Assembly: GCA_010093485.1 (NCBI GenBank)
Contig: MU001504.1
Location: 565,769-629,768, forward strand
Reading direction: 5' to 3'
Source: Karstenula rhodostoma CBS 690.94
Lineage: Eukaryota; Ascomycota; Dothideomycetes; Pleosporales; Didymosphaeriaceae
DNA length: 64,000 nucleotides
Of the stretch, positions 9,951 through 21,689 are shown in pieces. The notes beneath the pieces were generated by a model. It was not told where the DNA came from. It did not search any database and saw only the letters and a list, made by a program, of their open reading frames with translations. The position numbers and the translations under genes are program-made. The first letter of the stretch is position 1. Each line of letters begins with the position of its first letter.

Positions 9951-12900
9951 TCGCAGCAGTCGACCACAGCCATCTGCGCCAAGTGTGGTGCACCGGCGGG
10001 CGAATTCTTCAATGCGTGGCACAAGATCACGACGTCCTACTTTCTGCCGGCACTGGTCGGATCCTACCGCAGCAGGCTCCGGCCAGCTAACCACCCCAAG
10101 AGAGCATCGGCAGGCAGCGCGCTGACTGGATGGTAAGCGTGAACCTTGGCCCTCTCCCGTCGAGCATTCGATACTCCCCTAGCATTTATGACCTTATCCC
10201 GGCGCCAATCAGCGCCTCACGTATTTCAATTTTTCAAGCGCGCCTGCGCTAGCCCTTTGCCAGATAATCTCCACACTATACGTTTATCATCTATTAAACC
10301 CGCACGCCCGCATTGTGCCATGCAAGCGTCGATGCTAACTTGTAACCCTCCCACAGCACCGTCGACCCGCTGCAGTGCGCCGCCTGCGACACCCCGCTGC
10401 GCTTCCACCTCCTCGACTCCCCCCCGGAACAGTCATCCTTTCGGTCAGTGCCAGTCCCCGTATTCCTCTGACCGCACGCCAGATGTGTGCTGAGGTACAT
10501 GTATATCACCCCTCGCGTCTGTGGCGCTGGCCTTGCTGGCATCTTGCATGCACCTCGCTGCAGCTGCGTATTAACACCACAACAACCATACCATTTAAAC
10601 ATGCCCGCGCCCTGCAGAGGTACCCCCCGCTGACCCTCCTCCAGCCGCCGCGACTTGTTCAAGCTCTCCAAGATCGAGCTGCCATGTCAACTTGGCCCTG
10701 ACCACACCATTCCAGTAGACCCTCACGTGCACCGACCCGATACGCTAGTCGTCCACCACTCGCCCCATCCAGCAACCATGGAGGTCGACTCCCGGCCCCA
10801 TCCTACACTGCCTGGCCCACGCCACACCCACTACGACCAACACCATGACCACCACCACCACCACCGCAGGTCCTTCGAGGCCAACAGACAGTCACTGCCA
10901 CCACCGCAAACGGCACGCTCAGCACCACCACCGCTGCCCCTGCATGGCCTTCCCCTGAAATCACCCAGCAACCCCCCGCTGGCCTCGCCGTCTCCTTCAG
11001 TGAAGCATGTGCACGATGCCCCGTATCATGCACCGCACCCACCCAAGCAGTCCCCCAGGGAGCCCAGTGTGGGCGGCCGGGTGCCTTCCACTGCACCACA
11101 GTCGCACTCACACTCTCCTGTCGACCAACGCCTCAACGGTCACAGCTATCCTCGGCCACCCCAGGAGGTCCAACTCGATGCCATCGAGCGCCTCCAGACT
11201 CAGATCTCGCAAAACAGCAGCGCCTTGGTAGCCCAGAGCCGTGACATGCGGCGCTACGAAGAGACTCTGCAACACGAAGGAGACACTCTCCGACATGAGT
11301 TTACCACGCACTTCCACCAGCAGAATGCCGAACTCCGACGTGTCGACGAGGCTGTGGGAAGACTGCAGCACGAGATGCTTGGGATCCGCGAACTGCTCGA
11401 AGGTCTCAGCCGCGAAGTGCATGCCACGCGTGAACTGCAGGCCCGTACTACGGTTGCAGGAGGTGGAGCTACTCTCAGTGGACAGGACACTGCGCTTGAG
11501 CTCATGGCACAGCAGATGGCTGTCATGAACCACAAGACCAACGAAGTGGAGACGCTGAAGATCACCATTGAAATCATGAAGAACAAGATTCAGCGTCTCG
11601 AGGAGGTTGCTGCCGCTGCCCCAGCACAGGCGGCATCGACTCAGTACGCGTCGCCGCGGGAGGCTTCTGTGCGCCCAGCCCAGCCACCCCATACTGCGCC
11701 TTATCGGGCACCACCAACGCAGGTGCCGCAGATCGATATTCCTGTTCCGTCTGGGCAGCGAACTCAATCATGTCACTCGCAAGGAAACCAGCCTGTCGTC
11801 GCAACCCCTGATGCCTCACAGCGACCAGAACCTGCTCAGGCCCAATCTGGATGGGTCACGGTCAACGCTGGCACGAAGCGTACACATGCATTTGGCACAG
11901 ATAGCCCCCAAGACTCTGTTGGACCATCACTTGGATCTCCGGGCAAGCGCCCTAAGCTAGCTGCCATCGAGCCTCGGGGCGCCTACGCCGGAGCCGCCTA
12001 TGCTTATGAACACGCAGACACGGATGATTCTGATGCGGCTCGAATGCAAACCCACCGGCACACATTACCTTCTCAAAGCCTTCCACCTAACTCTGTTCCG
12101 TCGACGCTAGCTTCACAGCACCACTTCATCCCTTATGGCACGCAAGACGGACCTTCCGACGACAGCTGGCGACCCGAGTCGCAGCGCGTCATGTCAGAGG
12201 TAAGCACGCCTCGCGGACGGGGTCGTGGCGGAGGCCCAGGCAGTCGCGGTGGGCGTGTCCGGAAGAGCATGGGAGTTCAACACGCTCACGCTCTGGGCAC
12301 GCCAGATTGGGAACGGGATGACTGGCATGGCGTCCCTGATTCACAGATGAGCCCCGATGGATATGACAGCGCATCACGCTCGGGTAGAGGCATCATTCGT
12401 CGCGGAAGCGGTGGCAGTGGACGCGGCGGACGACCTGGCTCTAGTGGCCGTTCTGTAAGTTTGGGCCTACAGGGCGTAACTGCCGGCGCAGAATTCGGCT
12501 TGTCGGTCGATCCTTATGCTCACACTAAAAAGACTCGTACGAAACCTATCCGGAATGCGGACGGTGTTTTGATCCGCAAAGATGGTCGCCCGGATATGCG
12601 TTCGCAGTCTTCAGCTGCCAATCTGCGCAAGGTCCATGCACGCAAAGAAGAGGAAGAGCGAATGGCTGCCGAACAAGGGTACACTCCGACCCCCTCCAAG
12701 CTGTCGACCAGTGTCAGAGGCATGTCAACACCCAGCCCGACAAGCTACGGACCGGCGGGCCAAGACCCCACGATGAGCCAGAAGAAGCACCACGAGCTCA
12801 TGTCCAAGATCTTCCCTAGTGGGGTCGACGAAGTGCGGAAAGACCACGACTACGCTCGCAAGCTCTTCGACGAAGATAGGGACCACACGGCACAACCACG

Positions 12901-13288
12901 AACCGCACAGCACCAACACCACCATCATCACCTCACATCGGCGTCACACGCACGCCCCCTTGAGATCAAGCGCGAGCACGGCGAAGAGCATCACGTTGCC
13001 GACACGCAGAGCGCACATGACGAGGACGTGGATATGGATTTTCCTGAAGATCATGCCGACGACGAGGGCCAGACACCAGGCGGACAGAGCGACAATTCTG
13101 GCCGCGAGAGCCAGTACCACGACGCTGCGGAGCACGAGCCGCAGCAGCAGGCTCACGTTGAAGGCCCCAGAGAAGAAAACACGCCCGCACCGCAGCCCAC
13201 CGGCGAGAGCTCGCATACGCTGGCTGCGGCGTCTCAAAGACCGGGCAGCGCTCGTCGTGTTGAGGGTACGGGGTCTACAATTGCGTGA
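9915..13288 (+). CDS. Mis18-domain protein with long coiled-coil/disordered C-terminus; candidate centromere factor
   Basis: Exons 9915-10132, 10357-10443, 10645-13288 (introns 224 and 201 bases, the first with a GCTAAC branch point); predicted 982 residues. Once spliced, residues about 15-125 show a Yippee/Mis18-type zinc fold: CAKCGAPAGEFFNAW, then LQCAACDTPLRFHLL, then RRDLFKLSKIELPC. The two CxxC pairs and the Arg-Asp-Leu-Phe element match the human Mis18 pattern (CxxC, CxxC, RDLF). Mis18 proteins license CENP-A loading at centromeres. After a His/Pro-rich tract come predicted coiled coils (about 275-365 and 385-425), an Arg/Gly-rich region (RGRGGGPGSRGGR; GRGGRPGSSGR), a conserved-looking block NADGVLIRKDGRPDMRS (about 739) and MSKIFPSGVDEVRKDHDYARKLF (about 815, written here in two parts: MSKIFPSGVDEV and RKDHDYARKLF). 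The domain call is good; the centromere role is inference. The start is the first ATG in frame with the domain. Confidence 0.8.
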
Positions 13289-14902
13289 TCTGCGCATCGC
13301 TAGGATTCTTAATTGGGTTGTTGTTGTTTCTGTGCATTTTAGCGATGTTAATTACGGACACGGCAGAGATTTGATTTCGATTGTATCATCCGATATCTTG
13401 AGTCGTTACTTGGGTGGGACGTTTTTTTGCTTTTGAAATTAAAAGGGTACGACGATACAGCGATGTTTTATTCGGCGGTGGGAAACCATTTAGGCGGGCT
13501 ATGATATCCACTTTGGGGGCTTACTCGATTGGTTGCTTATGCGGGCGTGTGAGGGGTTGTTGTATCTATCATTGGGTAGCAGGGTGGGACAGCAATTAGG
13601 AGATATACCCCCAAACTGAAATCCCATCCGCTTGACTGATGTGTTGAACGGCCCAACAAATTTCCTAATTGACGGGACGAAAAAGGCACACAGCGGCGAC
13701 TTCTTCCTGCATGCGTTATACAGCTTGTATGCCGTCGTCCCAACGCAAAGTATGCTATGCAGTGTGCCATTCGTCTGGAAAATAGGGACATGTGGGCGTG
13801 GGGCGGATAGTGTTCAATATAGGGCGTCGACTTAGCCGGCGAATCAGGAGCCGGGGGGTAAGCGGTGGACTGGGGTTGGTATATCTATACCTATACCTAT
13901 ACCATGCTGTGATATCTCATCTGCTCCACCTTTGCAGGAGGCGGGTGGGTTCTTGCATCTGCTGTACAGCAGGCGCGGGAGAGGAGAGCGTGGGTAGGGA
14001 GGTATAGATGACATGGAGGTTGTATTTCGTGCGTGTGCTGGAGAAGCTTCGAGACGGTGGTAGGGACAGGGTTGCGATACGATGGCGTTCTCGAAGGGTT
14101 GGGGACGCCACGCTTCGGGGAAATGGAACGCAGCGTGGCTTCTGGAATGGCAGGGGGACGGGCGGGATGGCCGTATGCATGTGCGGATGGGCTACCGTCG
14201 ATGGCGGATGCTTCCGCTGGTGGAGGATGCTTCTTGGTACACTTTCTCGGGGCGATCGCACCGAAGTCGTCGAACGAACCTGTTGGAGGGCGAGGGCGAG
14301 GGGGGAGTGGGGATTGTATGGTTAATAGCCTTAGTGGGTTGTACAGATGATAAGCTTTAGCAAGTCCTAATGGGCAGGCTATTAAGTGACGACGTAAGAT
14401 GATCGTCTGCGGGATTATTCAGTGATGGGGAGGCGGTAAGACGACGGTGCAGGTGTGGGCTTGGGCTTGGTATCTTCGTAAGGGATGCAGTGCAGTCGTG
14501 AGACGTGTCGGATGTTCGCGTCGCTGCGCCAATGACGGTCTTCGATGCTAGAGGCTGGGTTCGTGTTAGATGTATGCCGTGTTGGATTGCTACCGTAATG
14601 ACATCTGTGTTCAGTTGAAGAAGACACGTCAAGACATCGATCCGATGTATACATTGTACAGTGAGGTGGAAGATTTATGGTTACAAGAAGCTTGTAGAAG
14701 ATGGAATATTAGGATTACTACAACAATGAGTCATGGTACAGCGTACAAAGTACACACTGCGAACTGCCAATTACAACTTTTCCGCCTCAAGGTCAACGCT
14801 GAAATCCGCACAAACCAACTTCATCCGCGGAATTGATAATACAAAAAGCGAACCTCATACTGTATTCACTTCCATTCGCCACTCACATCACCGGAAGGAA
14901 AT
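13289..14902. other. Gene-poor interval after the Mis18-like gene
   Basis: 1.6 kb. Short open frames on the + strand at 13.8-14.4 kb give low-complexity or Trp/Arg/Gly-rich translations with no domain and are not called. A short CTATAC run lies at about 13880-13902. No gene seen. Confidence 0.4.
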
Positions 14903-15000
14903 TCAAGTCTTCAGAGAGGTAGGCACCGAGCTGCCCACAGCCTCAAGCGTACCCTCCTCAGTGTTCCCAACAGCCGCACCTGTGTTCGCCGCCCCACTAG

Positions 15001-15657
15001 TCAATGCCCCATCGATGTTGTCCAGGCCCCAGTCGTAGCCGATGTCGCAGCGCCCGTCCCAACAGCATTGCTCAGCATCTGCGCAACTCCGCTGATCTTA
15101 TCAAGCTGGCACTTGGGAGTCAGACTGCCAGCAGACTCCAGCGTGCTGGCCTTAACATTGCCAACCTGAGCGCCGAGATTCGCCGCGCCGCTGGTGGACT
15201 GCCCGTCGATGGTATCGAGCTCGCCCGTGAGGCTGGATGTAACGGCCCCCGTGCCGACGGCGTTGCTCAGTGTGTGCGCGCCGTTGCTGACCTTGTCGAG
15301 CTGGCGGCGGGTCCGGCGCACGGGGACACTGCCCTTCACGGACGTGACGAGGGCAGCGGTGTTGTCCTCTGCGTTCTCGATGCCGAAGCCTACACCGTTA
15401 TCGGTGGAGGAGAGGAGGGAGTTGGCCGCGGCGCCCTCGCCGGCGAGCTGACGACGGTCAGCGGGCGCAGCAGGAACGCTACTCTTGACGGAGGTGGCGA
15501 GGTTGTCTTCGGCATTCTCAATGCCGTAGCCCACGCCGTTGTTGGTGGAGGAGAGGAGGGAATTAGCAGCTGCACCATCGCCTGCAAGTTGGGGTGTGGG
15601 GAGAGCGTAGGCGACTGTAAGGAGATCGAGAGTGAGCATCACCTTGGAGGAGGGCAT
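15001..15657 (-). CDS. Secreted Kex2-type repeat protein (frameshifted 3' end)
   Basis: Single frame from ATG 15657, 218 residues, beginning with a hydrophobic leader (MPSSKVMLTLDLLTVAYALP). The mature part has two pairs of tandem copies. Family A is QLAGDGAAANSLLSS with NGVGYGIENAEDN, then QLAGEGAAANSLLSS with NGVGFGIENAEDN. Family B starts QLDKVSNGAHTLSNAVGTGA, then QLDKISGVAQMLSNAVGTGA. Copies A2 and B1 are preceded by dibasic RR (PADRR and RRTRR), as expected for Kex2-processed secreted repeat proteins; B2 follows KC instead. The last copy is cut short: the frame ends at 15001, but shifting it near 15025 restores DNIDGALTSGAANTG, matching copy B1, and extends to 14903. So this is either a real C-terminal truncation or a sequence error. 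Function unknown; no enzyme domain. Confidence 0.6.
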   Translation of the reverse strand: MPSSKVMLTLDLLTVAYALPTPQLAGDGAAANSLLSSTNNGVGYGIENAEDNLATSVKSSVPAAPADRRQLAGEGAAANSLLSSTDNGVGFGIENAEDNTAALVTSVKGSVPVRRTRRQLDKVSNGAHTLSNAVGTGAVTSSLTGELDTIDGQSTSGAANLGAQVGNVKASTLESAGSLTPKCQLDKISGVAQMLSNAVGTGAATSATTGAWTTSMGH

Positions 15658-17544
15658 TGTAGATAATGGTGATGAGTATTGGTGTCTGATATTGTGGAGT
15701 ATGGACAAGAAGGTGATGTATGAGGCCCACGGTTTCGTGCTTAGTTCTTTCAGAGCTCGAAGATAAGCTGATGAAGTGATGTTGTCAAGTTGATGTTTGT
15801 CTGTGCGGTGTGGATAAGACTGATGCGGTGTTTCCACCTGCCTTTATACTTCTATCCGAGAGGAGAGTTCTACAGCCTCCAGAAGCTGCGATGGTGGTTG
15901 TCACTGACGCCATCGGGTAGCTTCCCTACAATCTTCTCCTACGCCTTCAATCTCACCTCTTGCATATCAGTTTTCAGCCGGTGCTAGGCTTGCGAGGTCT
16001 CGACTGCGTTGAGATGCAATCTACTGTTCGATAATTGTGTCCGCGCAGTGTCCAAGGTGTGGCACTAACCGCAAAGCGATAAAAGAAGAGGATGCAGATT
16101 CCTTTAACATACAAGGGTGGTCGGAATCCATCGAGCGTGATGCATTTCCATGTGGCTAGTATGATGTGCCACGCGCGTTGTGACTCGTCAATCTTATGGG
16201 AAACAGAGATGCGGGTGTCCATGGCAACGATCTCGGTCACATAGTGCCTGGCTTCGTTAGTTGATGCATGCAAGCTAGATGTGCCACTGATGTTGTTCCT
16301 ACCCAGCGGCTCAAAACTGTACACTGGGTGTTCAGCCCCCTGCGTCATACTGTCAGATCCGATAGCAAGCATTGGGACCCTGGGATCTGGAAGAACTAAG
16401 TCCATATCATTAGGCAGCACTATCCCGAGCTAGCGCGGCTCGTTCGTAGACGCAGTGATGCGAAGAGTGGGTTGAACTCTGTCCCACGCGAACCCTAAGC
16501 ACAAAGCCACTCCGAAATCTCCGACTCCCACCAAACTGTTCGGCAGACTTGGAGATGCTCAGCGATAAAAGCAGGGTCTCAAGCCACTTCTGTAATCATG
16601 GCCGTAAAAAAGTCCCGCGTGCCTAGTGCTTCGGACCCTCTCCGCTGGTCCCACGCTAGCTCGCCGTCAAGCTCTGCTAAGCTCATTAAAGAAGACGATT
16701 GTCTCTGTTGGGAAAATGCTGGTTGGCTAAGGGGAATACTAAGCTCATCGATTCACGAGGGTTCTGCAACTTGACTTTCTCAGTGATGATCGCCCCGCAG
16801 GAATCCACGGTTGAGACGAAGAGTCTGGGGATCGAACGTGATGCCATGGAGGGTTTCGGCGTTGTTCTCCAAGACTGCTGAATCAGTGCTTCCGTTCTGA
16901 TCCGTGTCGCCGAAGAGAGTCGCAAGAGAACGTAGGCCGTGAGATACAATGACGCTGCGCAGGCTGATGGTGGGAATGCGCATCTTTGCAAGCTACTTTG
17001 TTGAGTCCAATCAACAATATCGGAGTCTCCGGAAATGCTCGACTGGATCTCCTCAGTATTCGACATCTTGTAGAGGTGTGTATTCGCAGGGCTTTGCAAT
17101 GTCCTGTTACGGGTGTTGTGCGAAGACCGACGATACTGGACATCTTGGGGTGGGTTTCGACGCAACTTAATCTGACCTGTGAACAGAAGCCCATAGGCGA
17201 AATTCAGACTGGAGCTGTCGCTTCGTGGGGCTCGTACGGTCGTAATCCACACTTCGGTAACACAATTTCTTTTTACGAGACATCCCGAATACCACCTAAT
17301 CATGCAGCTCAACGTGTAGCCTACTTCAGTAGTGGAAAGGAGGAACCAATGCAGTCTCTCTGAAGCAACCTACTAGCTGTGCCGATCAAGGACAAAAAGT
17401 TTCCCCGCTTCGGATGAGCCTGATTAAGTGGGCCGCTCACGTACTCAGTGTCGGGGTCTGCGCCAGTCTCTCGGGATGATGTATTTTGTTTGCTGGTGAA
17501 GAAGGTAATCCGCCGAATTAGGAACTAATAGATTATCACATGTC
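15658..17544. other. AT-richer gene-poor interval with weak minus-strand exons
   Basis: 1.9 kb. A minus-strand open segment at 16078-16434 (VTEIVAMDTRISVSHKIDE, then SQRAWHIILATWKCITLDG), preceded by a possible TAG acceptor and followed by a GTTAG possible donor, could be an exon of an unknown protein. Another at 16686-17312 has no recognisable domain. Neither is supported well enough to call as a gene. Confidence 0.3.
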
Positions 17545-18151
17545 CTAGAAACGTATGCTCCACGGTCCGTTTCCAGCTCCAGACCGTTGATGGGCTCTCG
17601 TGATGTTGCCGTTTCCACGGAGCAGTGAATATTCAGACTCCAGAATGACGTTCTGCAAGGACTGAGGTTTTAAATAGCATGGCCTGATCCGAAAGCAACG
17701 ACTCGATATATTGAGGGTTGTCATGCGTGGGGCAAATAGCGAGCGAGTGAATATGACAGACGCCCGGCTTAATTCTGCTGGTTCTACTGTACGTCCTTTC
17801 TTAAGACTTCCTTTAGGTATTGCCGTGACGCAAAGATGCCAGCCTTCTTGCCTCAAGATATTCACTTTCCAACCATCCTCCACCCATTCCTTCACCATGT
17901 CTTTGGCCATCCAGAACATGCCGCGGGCTCCTTCATATCCCACATGCACATTCTCACCACGGCACAGTTCTTCCATAAACGCTCGGATCTTGTCTCTAGA
18001 TCTCACTTTTCTTCTGTCAGAAGCACGGAACAGAAGTTTTGGTAGGCTCACAGGACAGTCGGCGGAAACATCTACGAGATACTGCGCGTTGGTAAAAAGT
18101 ATGTTGAAGACGGCTATGCTGGTTGGGACTTTCTATTTGGTATCACTGGGC
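17545..18151 (-). CDS. Hypothetical protein, partial gene model
   Basis: A minus-strand frame that reads like genuine protein from about 18151 down to 17545: SIAVFNILFTNAQYLVDVS, CPVSLPKLLFRASDRRKVRS, RAFMEELCRGENVHVGYEG, MFWMAKDMVKEWVEDGWKV. An in-frame stop just upstream sits in a CAAATAG context that could be a splice acceptor; an upstream frame beginning MWLPVLHFDLTL near 18232 may be the first exon. The charged, amphipathic composition and position-specific style resemble the many lineage-specific unknown proteins of dothideomycetes, but I do not recognise a family. The C-terminal 60 residues are less convincing and the gene may be decaying. Surroundings are gene-poor. Confidence 0.35.
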
Positions 18152-18232
18152 CGCACAGAGTATCATTGTGTCTTGGAACCCGCTGGCAGGCGTGAGGAAA
18201 GTGTCAGATCGAAATGGAGAACGGGCAGCCAC

Positions 18233-19769
18233 ATAGCTGTGAGTGTACGCATCTCAGAGAGAAAGAGTTCCATTCCAATTTAATATGCTCATTCTTGAAA
18301 TCCTTTTGTATTCTTTGATAGAATAGGGCTAGCTTCGTGGCGGACGAGCAGGGGTCTCGACGTGGTTGTTCAGAATGCGGGAGAGCACATCCACCAGCCA
18401 GTGTGCAGGGTATCCGCTGCCGTGGATCGTTGAATGGAGGCAGACGATGCTGCCACACTGGCGGACCCACGTCGACAACCTCGAATGCAACACATGTATC
18501 GACGAACCGCTCGTCAACGACGCAAAGACGTGAGCTGCGACAAGCTAGACATCCGCCAGGAGTCCGAAGAGGGAAAATCCGACCACGGCGGCAACTTGTG
18601 GGCTACTGAATGTCCTACGGAAGTGGAGCAACACCTCTTGGAGTTTCACCAGAAGACTTACACTTAAGTAACTGGGGCGGGAGAGTGTGGCTGATGTGGG
18701 TGCAGCTTGGTATGCAAATTGTGACAATGCGATGATGGATCTGGAGGGTGGTGTTGTGGGATCTTGCCGGGTCGACCTGAGTTTGATGGAGTGCACGCAG
18801 ACTGCCTGAAGTGGTGAACTCGGTATGCTTTGACGAGAAGACCAGAGGAGGTAGGAGCCGATTGACTTCGTGTGGTCATTGTCCATATCTTCTGTGTCTA
18901 CTCTTCACATTCTTACTCTTGGATAGCCTACGAGGTTAGCCGATAGATTCTTCTGCTTTGTGTTGCCCTCAACCTGTGCTTGTGATATTGACCGGTCTTT
19001 CTCTAAAGGTCTTGTCGTCTTAACGTTTAACACCGCAGGCTTTATAGTCAACAAATACATGCTTAAACCCGCGGAAGTAGAGATGGTCTAGTCTCCTCGA
19101 CAAGGATCATTGAATCAATGCTTTCAATACTTAATAATGCAAAGGATTGGTTGGGCGAATAGGTAGTGGAAAAACGTCTCGATCATATATCTCGATAATT
19201 GGTACCCCTGCAGAAAAAAGAGCGAAGTCTCTGCAGATTCGTAGCATGCAGGACTCATTACTAGTCGGAAGGGGTATTCGGCCAAGTTGAGTGTACAAGC
19301 ACCGGGATTTGGAGCCGTTTTGTCCTCGAGTCATTCAAGTGAAGTTCTTGTTAGTCCCGGGACACTGGTAGTAGCACGCGGTAATTGCACGCTAGAGGAA
19401 CGATTAGCCGCCCGTCTTCCGCGTCGATGGTTCCGCAACACCACCTACATATTCTCTTTTCATCTTATCAGCGACAGCACCCGGCTCAGACCGCACCTCC
19501 ATGGAGCGTCCAGCCTTGGAGTCAGCGAACCACGCAACGACGCGTACCGCCGTGCCGAATGCGCGCAAGCCCGCTTATCGTTAAGCTAAATGCAACTAAC
19601 CACCAACCCCTGCGGCGGCGCCATCCGAAATGATGGCTCCAGACTCTAGTCTAGCTCTTGCTTCGCCCTAAGAGAAAATAAATAAAAACGTTCAGCCTGC
19701 CCTAATGAGGTGCTTTCTACCTCGAATCGCGTGCTTCTACACAGCCTTCGTGGATCCGACTGTAAGAGT
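18233..19769. other. Intergenic, upstream of the arylsulfotransferase-like gene
   Basis: 1.5 kb with only short, domain-free open frames on both strands. No repeat or RNA gene recognised. Confidence 0.4.
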
Positions 19770-21546
19770 ATGGGAATGAAGACGCTCGTTTTGGGCGCCG
19801 TCGCAGCGCTCCGGTGCGTTTACGCGCAGGATTCCGTGTCTTTCGACTTCGATAACTACGGCAAAGACGACGCCTCAGGCACGCCCTACCAGACATTCAA
19901 ATCGAATGCAGACGTAAAACCGCCCCAACTGCAGATCAACAAGAACGAGACGGGACTGGCCGACGGCCTCGTCTTCATCGGCGTGGACGGTGCGCCCACC
20001 TCCGGCCAGAACTGGCCTAGCATCTGGGACTTCTCGCCAGACCGCATGGGCACGCTCGTCTGGACGGGGAACTACACCGAGCCCTTCGACTTCAGGACGC
20101 AGACGTACAAGGGCGAGCCCGTGCTGACCTTCTGGAGCGGCGAGCTGCTCGACGGTTATGGCCATGGCTCCTACTACATCCTCAACCAGTCGTACGCCGA
20201 GATCGCGCACTTCTCGGCCGTGGGATACAAGGAGCTGAGCGACCTTCACGAGTTCAGCATCACGACGGACGACACGGCGCTCGTCATAATCTACACGCCC
20301 AAGCAAGCGGACTTGTCTGATGTCGGAGGAGACCAGGACGGCTGGATCTTCGACTGCGTGTTCCAGGAGATTGACATTGACAGCGGGAGGCTGGTGTTCG
20401 AGTGGAATGCCAGCACGCATGTGGGCGTCAACGAGACGGTGAACGAGCTCGGCGATGCAGGCAGCGAGGCCAGCCCGTTCGACTACTTCCACATGAACAG
20501 CGTGCTCAAGGATGCGAATGGCGACTACCTCATCTCCGGGCGCGTCATGGACGCCGTGTTCAAGATCTCCAGCTCGGGCGACATCCTCTGGCGCCTCGGC
20601 GGCAAGCAATCCGACTTTGACGTCGCCGACGACGCCGTCTTCGCCTTCCAGCACGACGCCCGCTGGGTCGACGCCAACCAGACGCGCATGACCATTTTCG
20701 ACAACGGCCCCACCGACGCCGTGGGCTACTCCCGCGGCCTCCTCTTCGACGTCGACCAGGCCGCGAAGACGGTCAGTTTGATCCAGGAGTTCTACAACGG
20801 CGCCAAAACATTCGCAAAGTTCGAGGGCAGCTTGCAAGTCCTCGACCCCACCAGCACCGACACGGTACGAAGCTTCTCCCTTCCCTTCCTTTGCCCCCAT
20901 CAAACATCCCCACTGACTTTTCTCCTCCCAGAACTACTTCCTCGGCTACGGCAACCAGCCCTTCCTCGCAGAGTTCTCCGCAGACGGCACCCTCCTCCTG
21001 GACGTGCAGTTCGGCGCCACAAACGCCGTCAACGGCTACCGCGCGTACAAGCTCGCGTGGACGGGCAAGCCCGCCACAAACCCGGACATTCACCTCGACG
21101 CTGACGCAAACGCGGCGTACGTCTCGTGGAACGGCGCCACGGATGTCGAGTGGTGGGACGTCTACTCGGCTAATGCGACAAACGGGACGTGGCGGTATGC
21201 TGCGTCGGCGAATCGGACGGGCTTTGAGACGACGGTTGATCTGGGGGGTGGTGGGGTGGATAAGTATCTGAGAGCGAGGGCGGTGAATGGGAGTGGCGAC
21301 GCGCTTGGGTGGACGAGGGCTACGGACGGGAATGGGATGTTTGACGCATCGGGGGATGTGGATGAGGAGAAGAACAGCACGTCCAGTTCGGCGGTGAGCA
21401 CGACGGCGAGCACGACGGCGAGGTCCACGGGGTCGAGCGCGACCACCGCTGCCGCTGCGAGTGCGACAAGCGGTCTGGCTGTCAGGATCGGGCGAGGTAT
21501 GGTGGAGAAGGTGGTCGTTGCGGTTGTCGTCGTTGCGCTTGTGTAG
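19770..21546 (+). CDS. Secreted arylsulfotransferase (ASST)-like protein, possibly GPI-anchored
   Basis: Exons 19770-20864 and 20932-21546 (67-base intron); 569 residues. The start MGMKTLVLGAVAALRCVYAQ is a signal peptide; an in-frame ATG at 19710 would add 20 residues ahead of it. The body is the fungal arylsulfotransferase beta-propeller family: GLVFIGVDGAP, GTLVWTGNYTEPFDF, VLTFWSGELLDGYGHGSYY, DLHEFSITTDDTALV, FDYFHMNSVLKDANGDYLIS, GDILWRLGGKQSDF, FAFQHDARW with FDNGPT, and GYGNQPFLAEFSADG. Bacterial relatives move sulfate between phenols; the substrate of the fungal secreted members is not established. The C-terminus has a Ser/Thr/Ala-rich linker and a final hydrophobic segment (VEKVVVAVVVVALV), compatible with a GPI anchor. 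Intron boundaries restore the propeller repeat, supporting the model. Confidence 0.88.
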
Positions 21547-21689
21547 CGGAGCTGGCGACTTCAAGTGTGAATTGCTTCATGTACATGTCTGAACAAGAAT
21601 ATAGATCTAGTATTAATACCGACATATCTCTCCTACCAAGCTCCCTCTGGTCCCGCACAATCCACCCCTCACCCTCCCCACTCCCGGCT

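Noticed and set aside
19875..20903. 342-residue open frame antisense to the arylsulfotransferase-like gene
   Set aside because: Val/Glu/Gly-rich mirror of a GC-rich coding exon; no domain, and the sense strand carries clear family motifs.
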